This document shows, in pieces, positions 10,765 to 21,639 of a DNA stretch of 64,000 nucleotides; positions within the stretch are counted from its first letter, which is position 1; each line of letters opens with the position of its first letter. The notes below the pieces were generated by a model. The model worked only from the letters and a program-made list of their open reading frames with translations, was not told where the DNA came from and made no database searches. Source of the stretch: Chaetoceros tenuissimus (lineage: Eukaryota > Bacillariophyta > Thalassiosirophyceae > Chaetocerotales > Chaetocerotaceae); contig BLLK01000014.1 of assembly GCA_021927905.1 (NCBI GenBank), positions 1 through 64,000 on the forward strand, in the 5' to 3' direction. The translations under genes were made by a program, and so were the position numbers.

Positions 10765-11721
10765 ATGTTTAACTCAACTGTAGCTAGAATTACAACAAGA
10801 AGACTTGCAACCAAGAGAATCCCTCTTTCAGCTGTATGCAGAAATGTGGGGGGGCTCACCGACATCAAACTCAATAATGAGCCGCATCCAAAGAACTGTC
10901 CTTGTTGCGTAAGATATTACTCACAATCCAAGGTTGTATCTTCTACTCTCTCTAGTAGATCTTTTGGAACAACTCTTGATGCTGAGAAACCTTTTGATAA
11001 GGTTGGAGACGTTTTTCCAGGATCAAAGACTAATGCTGAACTGGTTGTTACTATTTCTTCCGAGTTGCAGGATGCTGGATTCGATCTTGACAAAGTTCTG
11101 GTAGCAACTTCCCTTTGCTGTGACGAAGTGAATCGTCCCCTTGAATCTGCTTTGGCTGAGAAATTTACTTCTAATTTCAACTTTGGAGGACTTGCAGGTA
11201 TGCCACACGGAGGATCGGTAGCTTTTGGAGCTATGGCTGCACATATTCCTGATGGAGGATCGACTCTCGTTCTTTATGGGCCACATGTTGGAGTTGATTC
11301 TGCTGGAAATGTTGGAACTGTCGAGCGCAGAGGAAGGGCAGAAGGAGGATCTTGCTGTGGATCTGCAGTTGCTGCATCTAATTATGTTTCGTCTGTTTTG
11401 AAAGGAGAGGCAGAGCAAACTTGTCCAGATGATATCATTGATGCTCAGCAATACTTTGTTGGAAAGAGTCTTCTTCCACATGCTGATAGATTGGAAAAGG
11501 CAGAAGATAAAATGGTTGAACTTCCTTATGCACTTTACGATGCTCAGAGTGAACAAATTGCGAAAATTGTTAGTGGAGGAGCAGGAGGGGTCCCTACTGG
11601 ACAGATTGCAGTTCTTGGAGGAATCCAGATCAATACCCCACCAGGATACTCCGATTACTTCATGCCACTTTCATTCGAGATTCATACCAACAATGGAGAG
11701 AAGAAGTCTGTCACCATTTAA
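10765..11721 (+). CDS. LCIB/theta-type carbonic anhydrase family protein
   Basis: Single exon, 318 residues from the ATG at 10765. The body matches the limiting-CO2-inducible LCIB/LCIC family, known in diatoms as theta carbonic anhydrases: SLCCDEVNR (116-124), FGGLAGMPHGGS with His148, LYGPHVGV, and GGSCCGSAVAAS with Cys197/198. A Cys-His-Cys zinc site with the neighbouring Asp/Arg pair (D120, R124) is therefore intact, implying CO2/HCO3- interconversion in the carbon-concentrating mechanism or pH control. The first ~25 residues (MFNSTVARITTRRLATKR) look like a mitochondrial presequence; there is no ASAF plastid motif. An in-frame ATG at 10642 would add 41 residues with a Lys-Lys-Lys and Phe-Phe-Phe run, but it lies upstream of the paired TGACGT elements and would bury the presequence, so 10765 is preferred. 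Confidence 0.88.
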   Translation: MFNSTVARITTRRLATKRIPLSAVCRNVGGLTDIKLNNEPHPKNCPCCVRYYSQSKVVSSTLSSRSFGTTLDAEKPFDKVGDVFPGSKTNAELVVTISSELQDAGFDLDKVLVATSLCCDEVNRPLESALAEKFTSNFNFGGLAGMPHGGSVAFGAMAAHIPDGGSTLVLYGPHVGVDSAGNVGTVERRGRAEGGSCCGSAVAASNYVSSVLKGEAEQTCPDDIIDAQQYFVGKSLLPHADRLEKAEDKMVELPYALYDAQSEQIAKIVSGGAGGVPTGQIAVLGGIQINTPPGYSDYFMPLSFEIHTNNGEKKSVTI

Positions 11722-11882
11722 ACTCTTTTCAATGTAAGAAGGGAAGCTCTTTCATATGTCTTTCGTAAATTCACAATTCGAAGGAATTCCTACGTTTGTT
11801 CATTTCAAAGTATGGCTCCATGGGGAAGATGGAACCTAGTATTTACGAAAGAAGAAATCCTTAGCATTGATCTTATAAAAAC

Positions 11883-13502
11883 TTAAACAAATTCTTTTTT
11901 ATCAACAATCACAGTTTTCTCAGAGTTTTTATCGCCGATGGAATAGTGATGTATCCGCATGCGTTCTGCAGTGTGATGAATAAGTCTCCGCTTTCTTTTT
12001 CCCATACCAGTTGGGAACGTGAAAGTGAAGTCCGGACTTTCAAGAAACTCTTCCAACTGTTTCTCGATTATGTTTTCTTCTTCCTTGGACCAGTCAAAGC
12101 AAGTATTCTCACGTTTTTCTTCACTTGAATGATTGTCCAAAAGCTGCGACATAGTCATATCCACATCTCTATAGCATTCCTCACAAGTTTGTACTTGATT
12201 GTCCAGATCCTTATATGGCGAACCAACACCATTATCGCGCACCTTCATCCAACCAACCAATACATCATTTTTTGCGCTAGCTTCCCATGGATCAAATCTA
12301 CATAATACAACATCATCATAACCATACGTCTCTTTCATGTATAATAGTCTATCCATTTCAAGCAGAGACTTCGCAGTACGCCTAGACGCATTACGGGGTG
12401 TCCGTAAGTTTTCCATTTCTCCATAATCTGCAGCTTTTGCTAGCGCATCAAACTTTTCACCCTTGGGTATGATTGTGCAAAACATTGAGCTTTGAGGATA
12501 ACTTATTGTCGCTTCATTTGCTGCTGTCGCGTGATAAATGTATGGATTACGTTTTTGCTGACTTAATTTTCCAACACAGCATGGAGATACTACAAAGTTC
12601 GCCTTTGCTTTGCCACAAGCCCGCAGCACTAAATCTGTTGCTTCACCACAGGCATGCAATCCTAGTCCAATGTCAAATTGTCCATGCTCTTCTGCATAAT
12701 TTTGAATTGATCCATGATAAGTAAAAAGATTGGGAAGGTCTTCCGACTGTTTCAGAACATTTTCATGTATAGTTACTGCTTCGGGATCTTTTGTAGTAAC
12801 AGAAGGGTAGTCATTTGTTTTCTTCATTTTCCTCCTTAACTTTTTTCTTCTTTTGTTGCGTTCTTTTCTTGAAATACTTTCCTCCTCTGGATCACTCATT
12901 TCTTCCTTATCAATATCTACTGCAGGATTTAGATTTGCCAACTTTTTGGCTTTTACAAATGCAAGATCCAAGCTTGCTTCTTTAAGGTCAACCAAAACGA
13001 TTTCACATTTAGGAAGAAGCACCGAAAGTGGTAATGCCAAATGACCACTACCTCCAGCAAAATCAACTATTCTAATCTTGTTAGTTTCGTTATCCTCATC
13101 CGGCTGTCCCAAAGCAGATTGAGGTAACATAGCTAACACGCATTGTATCAATGATCTCAACTGCCATTCTTTTTTCACAGCCCTCATACCTTTCAACTTT
13201 CCAGTGGTGCGTGTATTTGTACTATTGGAAGTATGTCTTACACCTGCATCCAATGGCATCGCTGCAAATGGCCATTCAGGTTCCTCTTCTTCTTTCCATT
13301 TTATGTTTGTATCCTCCTCCATTTTCTTTGAAAATATTTCATTTTCTTGTACCGAAGATGTGATTATCTGTTTCACTTCTTCGTCAATAGCAGGAAGCTT
13401 GGAGTATGTCGGCCTAACTTTTGGTAGTAGTTCCCCTACAACTTGCTCGAAAAGTCTCAATCTCACACCGTTGCGAGTTGGAAGAGTATTTTCTGTAGTC
13501 AT
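11883..13502 (-). CDS. SAM-dependent methyltransferase, METTL25/GSTCD type (Methyltransf_32)
   Basis: Single exon, 539 residues. Motif I for S-adenosylmethionine binding is VDFAGGSGHLAL (146-157). HACGEATD (283-290) and SPCCVGKL (306-313) are characteristic of the Methyltransf_32 group that includes METTL25 and the methyltransferase half of GSTCD. A Lys/Arg-rich insert (about 212-230) splits the Rossmann fold. The C-terminal ~40 residues (RRLIHHTAERMRIHH) recall the basic R-x-x-H tail found in related proteins. Substrate unknown; an RNA or protein methyltransferase is the likely class. Its 3' end converges on the carbonic anhydrase gene (161 bp apart) and its start is 262 bp from the end of the same-strand MATE gene. 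Confidence 0.82.
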   Translation of the reverse strand: MTTENTLPTRNGVRLRLFEQVVGELLPKVRPTYSKLPAIDEEVKQIITSSVQENEIFSKKMEEDTNIKWKEEEEPEWPFAAMPLDAGVRHTSNSTNTRTTGKLKGMRAVKKEWQLRSLIQCVLAMLPQSALGQPDEDNETNKIRIVDFAGGSGHLALPLSVLLPKCEIVLVDLKEASLDLAFVKAKKLANLNPAVDIDKEEMSDPEEESISRKERNKRRKKLRRKMKKTNDYPSVTTKDPEAVTIHENVLKQSEDLPNLFTYHGSIQNYAEEHGQFDIGLGLHACGEATDLVLRACGKAKANFVVSPCCVGKLSQQKRNPYIYHATAANEATISYPQSSMFCTIIPKGEKFDALAKAADYGEMENLRTPRNASRRTAKSLLEMDRLLYMKETYGYDDVVLCRFDPWEASAKNDVLVGWMKVRDNGVGSPYKDLDNQVQTCEECYRDVDMTMSQLLDNHSSEEKRENTCFDWSKEEENIIEKQLEEFLESPDFTFTFPTGMGKRKRRLIHHTAERMRIHHYSIGDKNSEKTVIVDKKEFV

Positions 13503-13764
13503 TTCGAAAATATAATATAATGTGCTAAATGTCTATCATACATATAAAAGAGTTTTAGTTCATCAATAATTCATCAATAATTGTTGTACTTGACTAGCTT
13601 GACTACTGGTTTCAAAGCTCGCATGACAGATTGACAGACGAAAGTGGCTCGTTCTCTTTCTTCGTTCTAATACAGAGATGGTTTAGCTTAGATAGTCGTT
13701 TTCTTTTAAGTTCTCATTTTATCGCTTGCTCGAAACAATAATCAAAGTGCATTTATGATACATC

Positions 13765-15258
13765 TCATCTTTGTCTTATGACTTTCCCTAAATTTCCACT
13801 TCCAGAAAAAATTCGAGAGCACACAGCTAATGCGTAAAGTCCAAGTCGAAGAGTGAAGGTCCCAAAAATGGCATTTATGCCACCGCATGAACCTAATAGA
13901 CCCAATTGAATACAACACGTAAGTAATCCAATCAGTATTATGAACAAAAAATCTTTCGATGCTAGCATTGCACCATCCATAGTCACAGCTAGTATAGCTG
14001 TCATCACTGCAATTGATACAGATGGAGCGGCCTTTCGAACTATTTCTTGTACAGCAACATCAGACGTAAAAAAGCCAGCACCGATTGATAAAGTTAAGAG
14101 GGAACACAATCCGATAGATATTATTGTTCCCAAAGATAACGTCAAAACCGACTTCATAGTATCAATGATAGAACGCTTGTCCCCCTTGTCCACAAAAGAA
14201 GGCAATTTTGTTTGATGGAGTTGACTCAGTGGTTCACCAAACAGCAGAAACATAACCATGCAATTAGCACAAATTTGATATGCAGCAAGGTTTTGTGTAC
14301 CAAATGTCATAGCTTTTCTTTGCATAGACACAAATCCAACCAATCTTGCAATTGTAATAATAAACAAAGGTCCAACATACTGGATCAGCTCTTTGAGTTT
14401 GCCTAAATTTGGTATGCGGAGTTTTGGTAAAAGATTTCGTTTATGTAAATCTTGGAGCATTTTCAAACTTGAAAAAATGGTTGCAATTGCAGTTGCAATA
14501 GCAGCCCCAGTAACTCCAAATGGATAGATTACACACAGGACATAGTCACCTATGAAGTTCACTAATGCTCCAAGTGATATAATTTTCAATGGTGTCAATG
14601 CATCACGCGTAGCGAGCATAACTGATAGGCATACACTTTGTACAAGGGCAAATGTCGCAATAGCTCCTCTCCAATGAATGTATGCTGTAGATGCAGGTCG
14701 CAACACTGGATCCACATTCAAAGCCTCCAACATTCTAGGAGTCAAGATTGCATAAAAGAATGTCAAACAAATACCGCATATGATTGAAAACGTCAATGGA
14801 GTGGAAGCAGCCTCATTGGCAGCACGGATACTTTCCTCGTCTGTATCTTTTGAACCATATGCCCTACTAACAATACCGGTTGTTGCCCTAGATAGAAATG
14901 AAAACAAATAAAGCATTTGATCAGTACAAATTGTAGCTGGAGATAGTGCCGCCAAGCCGATGGTTCCAACCGTTTTCCCCACAAAAGCGTTGTCGATGTT
15001 TGACATCAGTGGTTGAGATAAGAATATTCCGAGTGCAGGAACAGCAAACTTTATCATTTCTCGTTTAGACCCAATTCCTGATTTTGACTTTGACGAGTCT
15101 GATTCTGATGCATTATTTTGTTTGGATTTCAAAAGCTTTGTGTGAAACCTATGCGGTATTGTCGTCCGTGCCCGTGGAGAAGAAGATATGGACAGTGCTA
15201 ACGTATCCCGATGAATCAAATTCCACACGAGAAGTGAAAAAGTCAAGCAGATTTTCAT
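13765..15258 (-). CDS. MATE-family multidrug/metabolite transporter
   Basis: Single exon, 497 residues. About 12 hydrophobic segments occupy residues 70-490 in the MATE pattern, with FAVPALGIFLSQPLMSNIDNAFVG in the first helices (written in two parts of the family motif: P-x-L...D-x-x-F-V-G), an internal repeat after the middle, and SRATTGIVSRAYG in the second helix region. MATE proteins export organic compounds or metal chelates against a Na+ or H+ gradient. The N-terminus is a hydrophobic signal (TFSLLVWNLIHRDTLALS) followed by a basic Ser/Thr-rich stretch, so plastid envelope or secretory-pathway targeting is possible; related plant proteins such as EDS5 sit in the chloroplast envelope. 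No clear Phe follows the signal cleavage point, so the plastid call is weak. Confidence 0.9.
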   Translation of the reverse strand: MKICLTFSLLVWNLIHRDTLALSISSSPRARTTIPHRFHTKLLKSKQNNASESDSSKSKSGIGSKREMIKFAVPALGIFLSQPLMSNIDNAFVGKTVGTIGLAALSPATICTDQMLYLFSFLSRATTGIVSRAYGSKDTDEESIRAANEAASTPLTFSIICGICLTFFYAILTPRMLEALNVDPVLRPASTAYIHWRGAIATFALVQSVCLSVMLATRDALTPLKIISLGALVNFIGDYVLCVIYPFGVTGAAIATAIATIFSSLKMLQDLHKRNLLPKLRIPNLGKLKELIQYVGPLFIITIARLVGFVSMQRKAMTFGTQNLAAYQICANCMVMFLLFGEPLSQLHQTKLPSFVDKGDKRSIIDTMKSVLTLSLGTIISIGLCSLLTLSIGAGFFTSDVAVQEIVRKAAPSVSIAVMTAILAVTMDGAMLASKDFLFIILIGLLTCCIQLGLLGSCGGINAIFGTFTLRLGLYALAVCSRIFSGSGNLGKVIRQR

Positions 15259-15635
15259 GATGCTATTGGAATTTTATCGAAGTAGAAGTGATTGAAATAC
15301 TTGTAGAAACGATTAGAAAATGAAGAGGATGATTATTATGATCGGATGGATACCTCTATCACATTCAAACTTGAACTAAGATTCCATAAGTACGTCATAG
15401 GTGACTGCTCATTTGGGAAGACAGACGACGAGCAGACGAAAGAGCTCAAGAAAGATACGTTGTACGTAAGTACGTACGTAAGGTAGTTCACAAAGCTAAT
15501 GTTTGTGTTGATCTATGACCTATGACAAGAACTACGCGCGTAGAAAATTGGCTAGGAGAGAGGAGATAAATACATTGAAACTACTTCAGGGCTAACCATC
15601 TATTCAATTTATGCACGGCTTCACCACTTGATGCT
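15259..15635. promoter_or_regulatory. divergent promoter, MATE (-) / fibrillin (+), rich in ACGT cores
   Basis: Contains ACGTCA at 15392-15397, a run of overlapping TACGTA/GTACGT palindromes at 15456-15482 and a perfect 12-bp palindrome CTACGCGCGTAG at 15532-15543. ACGT cores are typical bZIP targets. Function is inferred only. Confidence 0.35.
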
Positions 15636-17253
15636 ATGAGAATAATGCACAACTCTTTGAACTATATGAATTTCTTTGCTCTTCTGATACTGCTGCAACA
15701 AATAGTTTTCACAGAGGCATTTTCGTCATGGCAGTCTCAAACTACTAGCATTGTACGCATGAAACTACCGCCGCCGCGCATCTCATTGCCATACATGTCT
15801 CAAGGTACAAACGAAGAAGAAGAGAGAATGGATGAGAATGACACTAGTCCTGGTGACATTGCAGATAAACCATATATACAAATAGCAAAAGATGAAATCG
15901 TGGGCATAGGAGGGAAAAGAGGCTACACCTATGATATCAACAAACTCAAGAAGAATCTAGTTCAGACATCTGTCAAACAGTTCAAGAAAGATTTACTGCA
16001 GCTACTTATCAATAATCCTTCCAAATATTCTAAACGGAAACGACGACAAGTACTTCAACAAAAGCTCAACATTGAAGAAAAGCTAGCGGCGTTGATTAGT
16101 TCCAACCCGGTAGCTACAACGACCGATTCTAATTTATTAGAAGGTACCTGGGAACTTGCATTCAGTACGAATAATGCCGTGGAGATATTGGACGAAGCAC
16201 GCTTCATTTATTCGAGAAAAGATCAAAACGTGAAGCAGAGCAAAGCGAGTCAGAACTGGAAATTGAATGCGAGTGCTGGTGGAAAATTAGAGAATCCATT
16301 GCACACCTTTCAGAGGGTAATCTGTCTAGAAGACTTGGACAATGACGAGGATCCATTTATGATGGATACTATTAGTCTTTTTAGAGGTCTATGGACTATT
16401 CAGAGATTTTATGATGTGGTGGGGGTAAGTATCAGACTTATAGGAGTGCATTGGAATGGTGCATTACCGTTTTGTGCTAACGAACTTGTAATCCTTTCTT
16501 GTAGCTTTCTAGAACGAGTTTGGAAATTGTACCAGATGCCAAGATTATATGCTTTTGTGGAAGACAAATCTCATTTTCAAGAGCTGACATATCAGATGCT
16601 ATTCCTTTGACTTTGCAATTCATTTATCTTGACGTAGATATTTGTGTCAGCATGTCGGGAGATAATAAGAATAATTTGCAAGTGTATACAAAGAACGAAG
16701 AATGGATCAAATCTAGAAAACAAAATGTAAGTGCTGTTGGAGTGGTGGTTTGTTGTATTAACGTAGCGACTTATACATGGCTATTCTCACTGTTATGAAT
16801 CTCTTATAGAATCATGTTGTTGCAGCGACTCTTTCCTGGTTGAGTGAGTTGGAAACACCATTGCATATACGAAGAAGAATAGGATCATTGCTTGGGAAAG
16901 AAGAAGAAGATGACGACGAATTTGATGGAGAAATGCGTAAATTAACAGAAGAAGAATATGAAGTAATGCTAAAACGGGTGTATGATGACAAAGAGTCGAA
17001 ATTGTTGGCATTGAGAATTGGTTCCTATGGAAAGACTTCAGACGATGACGAGGCAGCATGGAATGGCAAAGATGATCCTTTCGTGCATTTGACAGCAGAT
17101 GAAAGACAATCAATCATGAAACAAATGAGTATCGGGGAAATAAAGCAAGCGGGGCAAATACAGAGGCGTTTTGCAAAGAAACAAAAACGACGTAGGTCAA
17201 GCAAGACTTTTGTTAGACCAGTGTCTCCACAGGAAGAAGAAGGGCAATCTTAA
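15636..17253 (+). CDS. plastid PAP/fibrillin-domain protein
   Basis: Exons 15636-16424, 16505-16726 and 16810-17253 (introns of 80 and 83 bp, both phase 0) encode 484 residues. A signal peptide (FFALLILLQQIVFTEA) ends at TEAF/SSW, an ASAF-like plastid motif. After a basic helical region (about 105-155) comes the PAP/fibrillin signature LLEGTWELAFSTNNAVEIL (close to residue 168); the domain continues through FRGLWTIQRFYDVVG and, in exon 2, SLEIVPDAKI, ending with LDVDICVS, as in plastoglobule lipid-associated proteins. Exon 3 adds an acidic then basic ~147-residue tail not typical of plant fibrillins. Fibrillins bind lipids at plastoglobules and thylakoids; the ligand here is unknown. Introns are placed from consensus splice sites that keep the frame. 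Confidence 0.85.
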
Positions 17254-17349
17254 AAGACTTGGTCGTTGAAGCCGAATGAAATTCAATTAACTTTAATTAT
17301 TTTTTTGATACCTTGATTATCGATAATGAAACAAATCACTGTTCACTTT

Positions 17350-18963
17350 TCAACCACTTTGTGTCGGTACTAGCATACCAAGGCATTTATGCTCCTTGAG
17401 GAAAGCTTCATGAGCAGGATGATCTTCTGGAAATAAAATAAAAGTTACTAAAAAGTTCGGAACCACCATTCTTGTATCCTTCAATATATCAATCAAAGTT
17501 GCTGCAGGGTGTACTCGGACTACAGGGCATGGATTTGGTTTCGACCAAAGACTTTTATGCTTCTTTTTCCATGCCTTTCTTTGTCTATGTAAATGCTTTC
17601 TTTCAAGACATCTCGCTACAGTCGCCATGTCCGGACCTTCGTCTCCTTTCAAAGCTCTCGAACTCTCATAAAAGCGCATACATGATCCTTGATCTTTGAG
17701 TTTTTCCACACACTCTGGATGAATCACATCACCATCATCTTCTGTGCAATGAACCTCAAAGTACACTGCTAGCTTACTGCAAATAAATTGATTATTATAA
17801 TCCCAAGGAATAGAGGTTTCGTTTTGTCCCTCATCTAGTTCTGGAAATGCTTCTGCCATTCTCAAAGCAATCATATCCGACTCTGCAAAGTTGGAAATGA
17901 AATCAGATTGATGATGCGAAGGGTAAACAAACATCGTTGGCCAACTCCATTCGGTACTATCGTAGGAAAGCTGTTGTGGAAGCTTTCCGGTATGTGGATG
18001 ATGGTTATGCCATTTGGATTCATCAACGTTTTCATCATCTTCGTCGTCATCATCATTCACTTTCGATACAAGCGGTACACGCCCCAAAGTAATACCCGTT
18101 TCCTTGCAATGTTTCCACACCTTCTTGACACGAGAGACACGCTCAGCTCTTGCCTTTTCTCTCTTTTGTCTCTCCAATCTTGCTTTTGCAATCTTTTTCT
18201 CCAATAGCTTTTGAAGCTTCAATAAGTCTTTATTTTTTGATTCAATTTCCAATCCTGAATCAATAGCATCACCAGCTTCTTCCCAGTTCTGTAGCATTTG
18301 ATGTGCCTTAGCAAGCCTATACCACGCCTTGATATTTTTTGGATTATACTTCAGAGCTCGTCCACTATCATCTCTAACATATCCCCAGTTTTTAATTTGC
18401 ATATGTGCCATAGCCGCATTTGCAAGCACAGTAGACTTGAAAAGATCCAATTCATCCTTAGAATATGCAGGGATGTCTTCCAAAATCTGCCCATCCCCAT
18501 CTACAGAGGGTTGATCAGGAGTGACTTTGTCTGCCCAGTGGTAAGATTCATAATAATGATTAATAGCATCACGATAGTACTGAACATTCTTTGCAACATT
18601 CTTCTTTCCGTTCATAAACGCTTCAGTACCCTTTTGCTTACATTCCATCATAGTTCGAGCTGGTGGATCATCGTACATCAAAGAAGAAAAAGCTTCAGCC
18701 ATACCTGACTTTGCCAGTTCATCTTCATCAGTTGCAAACATTGGATGGATATAATCGTCATCCATCATTTCCTCAAGATACTTTTCCTTTTCACCAGGTT
18801 TCCATCCTTTTCCCTGTGAAAGTGCCATTTCAATTGCTTTGGATAGAAGAGCATCCGTTTCATCTTGTTCTTCTTCTGCATCCCATTTGGCCTTTTCGGC
18901 TTTCATTTGATCCATGAGATCTTGGTACCGACCATCTTCCTTTTCAGACTCTGTTTTGACCAT
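17350..18963 (-). CDS. TTC4: TTC4/CNS1 homologue, TPR Hsp90 co-chaperone
   Basis: Single exon, 537 residues. Acidic N-terminus, then TPR motifs at about 105-255 (KGTEAFMNGK, ANAAMAHMQIKNWGYVRDD, KAWYRLAKAHQMLQNWEEA) and a long Arg/Lys/Glu helix (RLERQKREKARAERVSR). The C-terminal 'wheel' domain of Cns1/TTC4 follows with its hallmark WPTMFVYPSHHQSDFISNF and ends near MVVPNFLVTFILFP. The family links Hsp90/Hsp70 to clients such as elongation factor 2 and to nuclear roles. A ~20-residue Asp/Glu insert (DDDDEDDENVDES) lies between TPR and wheel. It converges on the fibrillin gene (96 bp) and diverges from RAD17. Confidence 0.93.
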   Translation of the reverse strand: MVKTESEKEDGRYQDLMDQMKAEKAKWDAEEEQDETDALLSKAIEMALSQGKGWKPGEKEKYLEEMMDDDYIHPMFATDEDELAKSGMAEAFSSLMYDDPPARTMMECKQKGTEAFMNGKKNVAKNVQYYRDAINHYYESYHWADKVTPDQPSVDGDGQILEDIPAYSKDELDLFKSTVLANAAMAHMQIKNWGYVRDDSGRALKYNPKNIKAWYRLAKAHQMLQNWEEAGDAIDSGLEIESKNKDLLKLQKLLEKKIAKARLERQKREKARAERVSRVKKVWKHCKETGITLGRVPLVSKVNDDDDEDDENVDESKWHNHHPHTGKLPQQLSYDSTEWSWPTMFVYPSHHQSDFISNFAESDMIALRMAEAFPELDEGQNETSIPWDYNNQFICSKLAVYFEVHCTEDDGDVIHPECVEKLKDQGSCMRFYESSRALKGDEGPDMATVARCLERKHLHRQRKAWKKKHKSLWSKPNPCPVVRVHPAATLIDILKDTRMVVPNFLVTFILFPEDHPAHEAFLKEHKCLGMLVPTQSG

Positions 18964-19298
18964 GACTGCAGTTTCGATATGAATATTTCTTTAGATAAAA
19001 CTATTGATTTGTTTGGAAGAAGAAAGAAGAGCATGTTGTCAGTAATAAGGTTAGCTTTCCGTTTTCCGAAATAATGAGTGGCTCTGAGTCTCTGGTGATC
19101 TTTACCAAGAATGAGCTATTCATACTTGCAAGAAAAAAATTGAGGCAAACCTCTTCAACTTGGTGTTTCCAACGGATTGTGACAGTTTTGCTCATTTTTG
19201 AATAAGAGCAACTTTACATCTTACATACAACAATTACCTTACCATAGTATGCCATGTTAATGTAGATAGTTCTACCATTCCTCAGCTTTGCATATGTA
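18964..19298. other. divergent promoter, TTC4 (-) / RAD17 (+)
   Basis: 335 bp between two divergent starts. No repeat, RNA or additional gene is seen. Confidence 0.5.
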
Positions 19299-21336
19299 AT
19301 GGAAACTTCAAAGCTGAAGCGTATTGTGAAGAGACGAAGAGCACAGCCATCCGCCTTAGCGTGGCCAGTGGGTGGCATTGGCAATGTCAACTCCAATAAT
19401 AAGCTCACATCGGTCAAACCTTCTCCCATCACTAATTCTTCCATAAATTCAACTGCGTCTCACTCGAAAGTTAGGCGACATAGAAATCCCTCCATCAGGC
19501 AGAACAAATCTAGTCAACAATGGATTGACAAATATCAACCACGATCTATCAAAGAACTATGTATAGCACCGGCAAAAATTAGCTTAGTGCAAAATTGGCT
19601 CGAGTCCAAGTATGATAAGGAATGCATAGACCCGACAAAATTCATCATATTGGCTGGGGCAACGGGTATAGGCAAAAGTACACTTATAAGAGTACTAGCT
19701 AAAGAATTAGGATATAGAATATTAGAATGGAATGAATCATTTATGGAATACTCGAGGCAGGGAGGATATCAAAGTTCTATTCAACAATTTCAAGAATTTC
19801 TAGATAGTGTCTCCTTTCCATATGAAGCTGTATCAATCTCCGATGGAGCGTCAGCTCCTGCAAAGAAATCTTTGGTGTTGATTGATGATTTGCCGCACTT
19901 GCATACACAAGAGCAAAAGGTACAATTTCAACATTGCTTTAATGCATATATACAAAAAACTCAAACCCCGACAGTTATGATTTATTCCAATGGCTCTGAA
20001 GGCAAATTGAAACCAGATGATTTGGAAGAGTACCTGGATCCCCAAATATTATACTCTCCGCTTGTGAATATTATACAAATCAATCCAGTTACGAAAGCTA
20101 AAATGAAGACGTGTTTGATGAAAATCTTTCAAAAGGAGGGAATAAGGATTCCATCACCAGATTTTTTTGAAGAGATGCATTTGAAGCATGCGGGTGATAT
20201 GAGACATGCCATCATGAATTTGCAGTTTCAGTATGGATCTTTCGAAGGAAAAGGCTTTATTGGACGAAATAGTACGAACTCAGGAGTATCTACTACGAGT
20301 ATGGATTCGAGAGATAAGAAATTGAGTACGTTTCATGCTCTTGGGAAGATACTTTATGCCAAGAGGGTTGATCAAGTTTCACAAAGAAGTTTGAATCAAG
20401 AAGAAGACTATCACGATTATTCTTGGAACTTAGATAAGAGACCCCAACTACAATTTGATGCAGAGACAGTATTAGAGGAGTCTGATATTGGGATTCATGG
20501 TGCCTTGAATTTTGTACAATTTCATTCTCCAGATTTTTTCAGTGAAATCTCAGAAATAAATCAAGCGTTTAGCAATTTCTCAGACGCTGCGTATCTCTTG
20601 GATTCTCCATATGAGGTAAGTGCAAGTTTATCAAATGACATTCGTATGATTCGTAAAAGTGCTTCACATCTGTTCTAAACGCATTGGTTCAATGATAAAC
20701 TCATAGCTGAGAGGATCATTATTTCCAGAAGCATACGCAACATCCATTTGTGGTCGAACAGTGGGTGACACAAATAAACACCCAGCACCATCCAAGTTTC
20801 GCCAATTAACGGCGCCAAAAACTTACGAAGTAAAACGAAAGCAAAATGAAAACATGATCAAGATTGAAAACATTTGTAGGAGATTGACATATAGAGAGCA
20901 CCATTTGGCATTGGATGTTAACGTGCGGTCTTCTCATGATTTTGCGAGTGATGCATTACCATTCATCAAACGTATTATTCCGGAAGGTGAGTATATGCAT
21001 GTATTTCTAGATTCATTTCAGTACGTAATGACTCATAGAATGTTGAATATTTTTTGCTTTCTAGAAGTAGCTACGTTGTCAAGTGACATTTTTTCTCAGC
21101 GCAATATAAATATTGCCAATGCCAATAATGTAGATAATGACAGTATCAACGATGTGAAAATACAGGTTAGTCAGCAAACAGAGGTATTGACAAGAGATGA
21201 TATTGTAGACTCCTCAGATGATGAAGATATATGCAATGGAAACGTAAATGCCTCAACTTGCATGAATGATTCAAATAAAAATGGAGCAAAATTTGATCAT
21301 ACAGAGAATGAACCTGATATAATTGTAATTGAATAA
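19299..21336 (+). CDS. RAD17: RAD17/Rad24 checkpoint clamp loader
   Basis: Exons 19299-20615, 20707-20986 and 21065-21336 give 622 residues. The N-terminus is basic; WIDKYQPRSIKELCIAPAK (about 75-93) is the Rad17 signature, Walker A is GATGIGKST (120-128) and Walker B is LVLIDDL (~192-198). HAGDMRHAIMNLQF corresponds to the sensor-2/lid region. Rad17 with Rfc2-5 loads the 9-1-1 clamp at damaged DNA. The first intron (91 bp, GTAAGT...ACTCATAG) is clear because the unspliced frame stops and the next exon resumes with LRGSLFPEAYATSICGRTV. The second (78 bp, GTGAGT...TTTCTAG) is a multiple of three without a stop, so retention would insert 26 residues; see findings. The C-terminus is acidic (DDIVDSSDDEDI). 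Confidence 0.9.
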
Positions 21337-21639
21337 TGTACATAATATGCGATAATTTCAATTCAGAAATCACAATTGGTGCTTCTCTAACTTCCTGAAT
21401 TCGGAAAAACTAAGTATTTGAAAATAACTGTGGCAAGGATTCTTCAAGGGTCAAGGAAGCCGGGTTTTCCACTTTCCTTCTTTGACCGGACACCGACCAA
21501 CTAAAAAAGTAAAATTTGAGAACTCTATATGCGCCTTGAACACATTTTTCGCAAGAGTGAGCATAAATCTATAGAGTTTTATGGGACTGGGATGAATTCA
21601 AGATAAAAGAACGATTTTTTTCAAACTCATAACGACGAC
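21337..21639. other. intergenic between RAD17 and SET gene
   Basis: 303 bp between same-strand genes. Nothing recognised. Confidence 0.5.
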
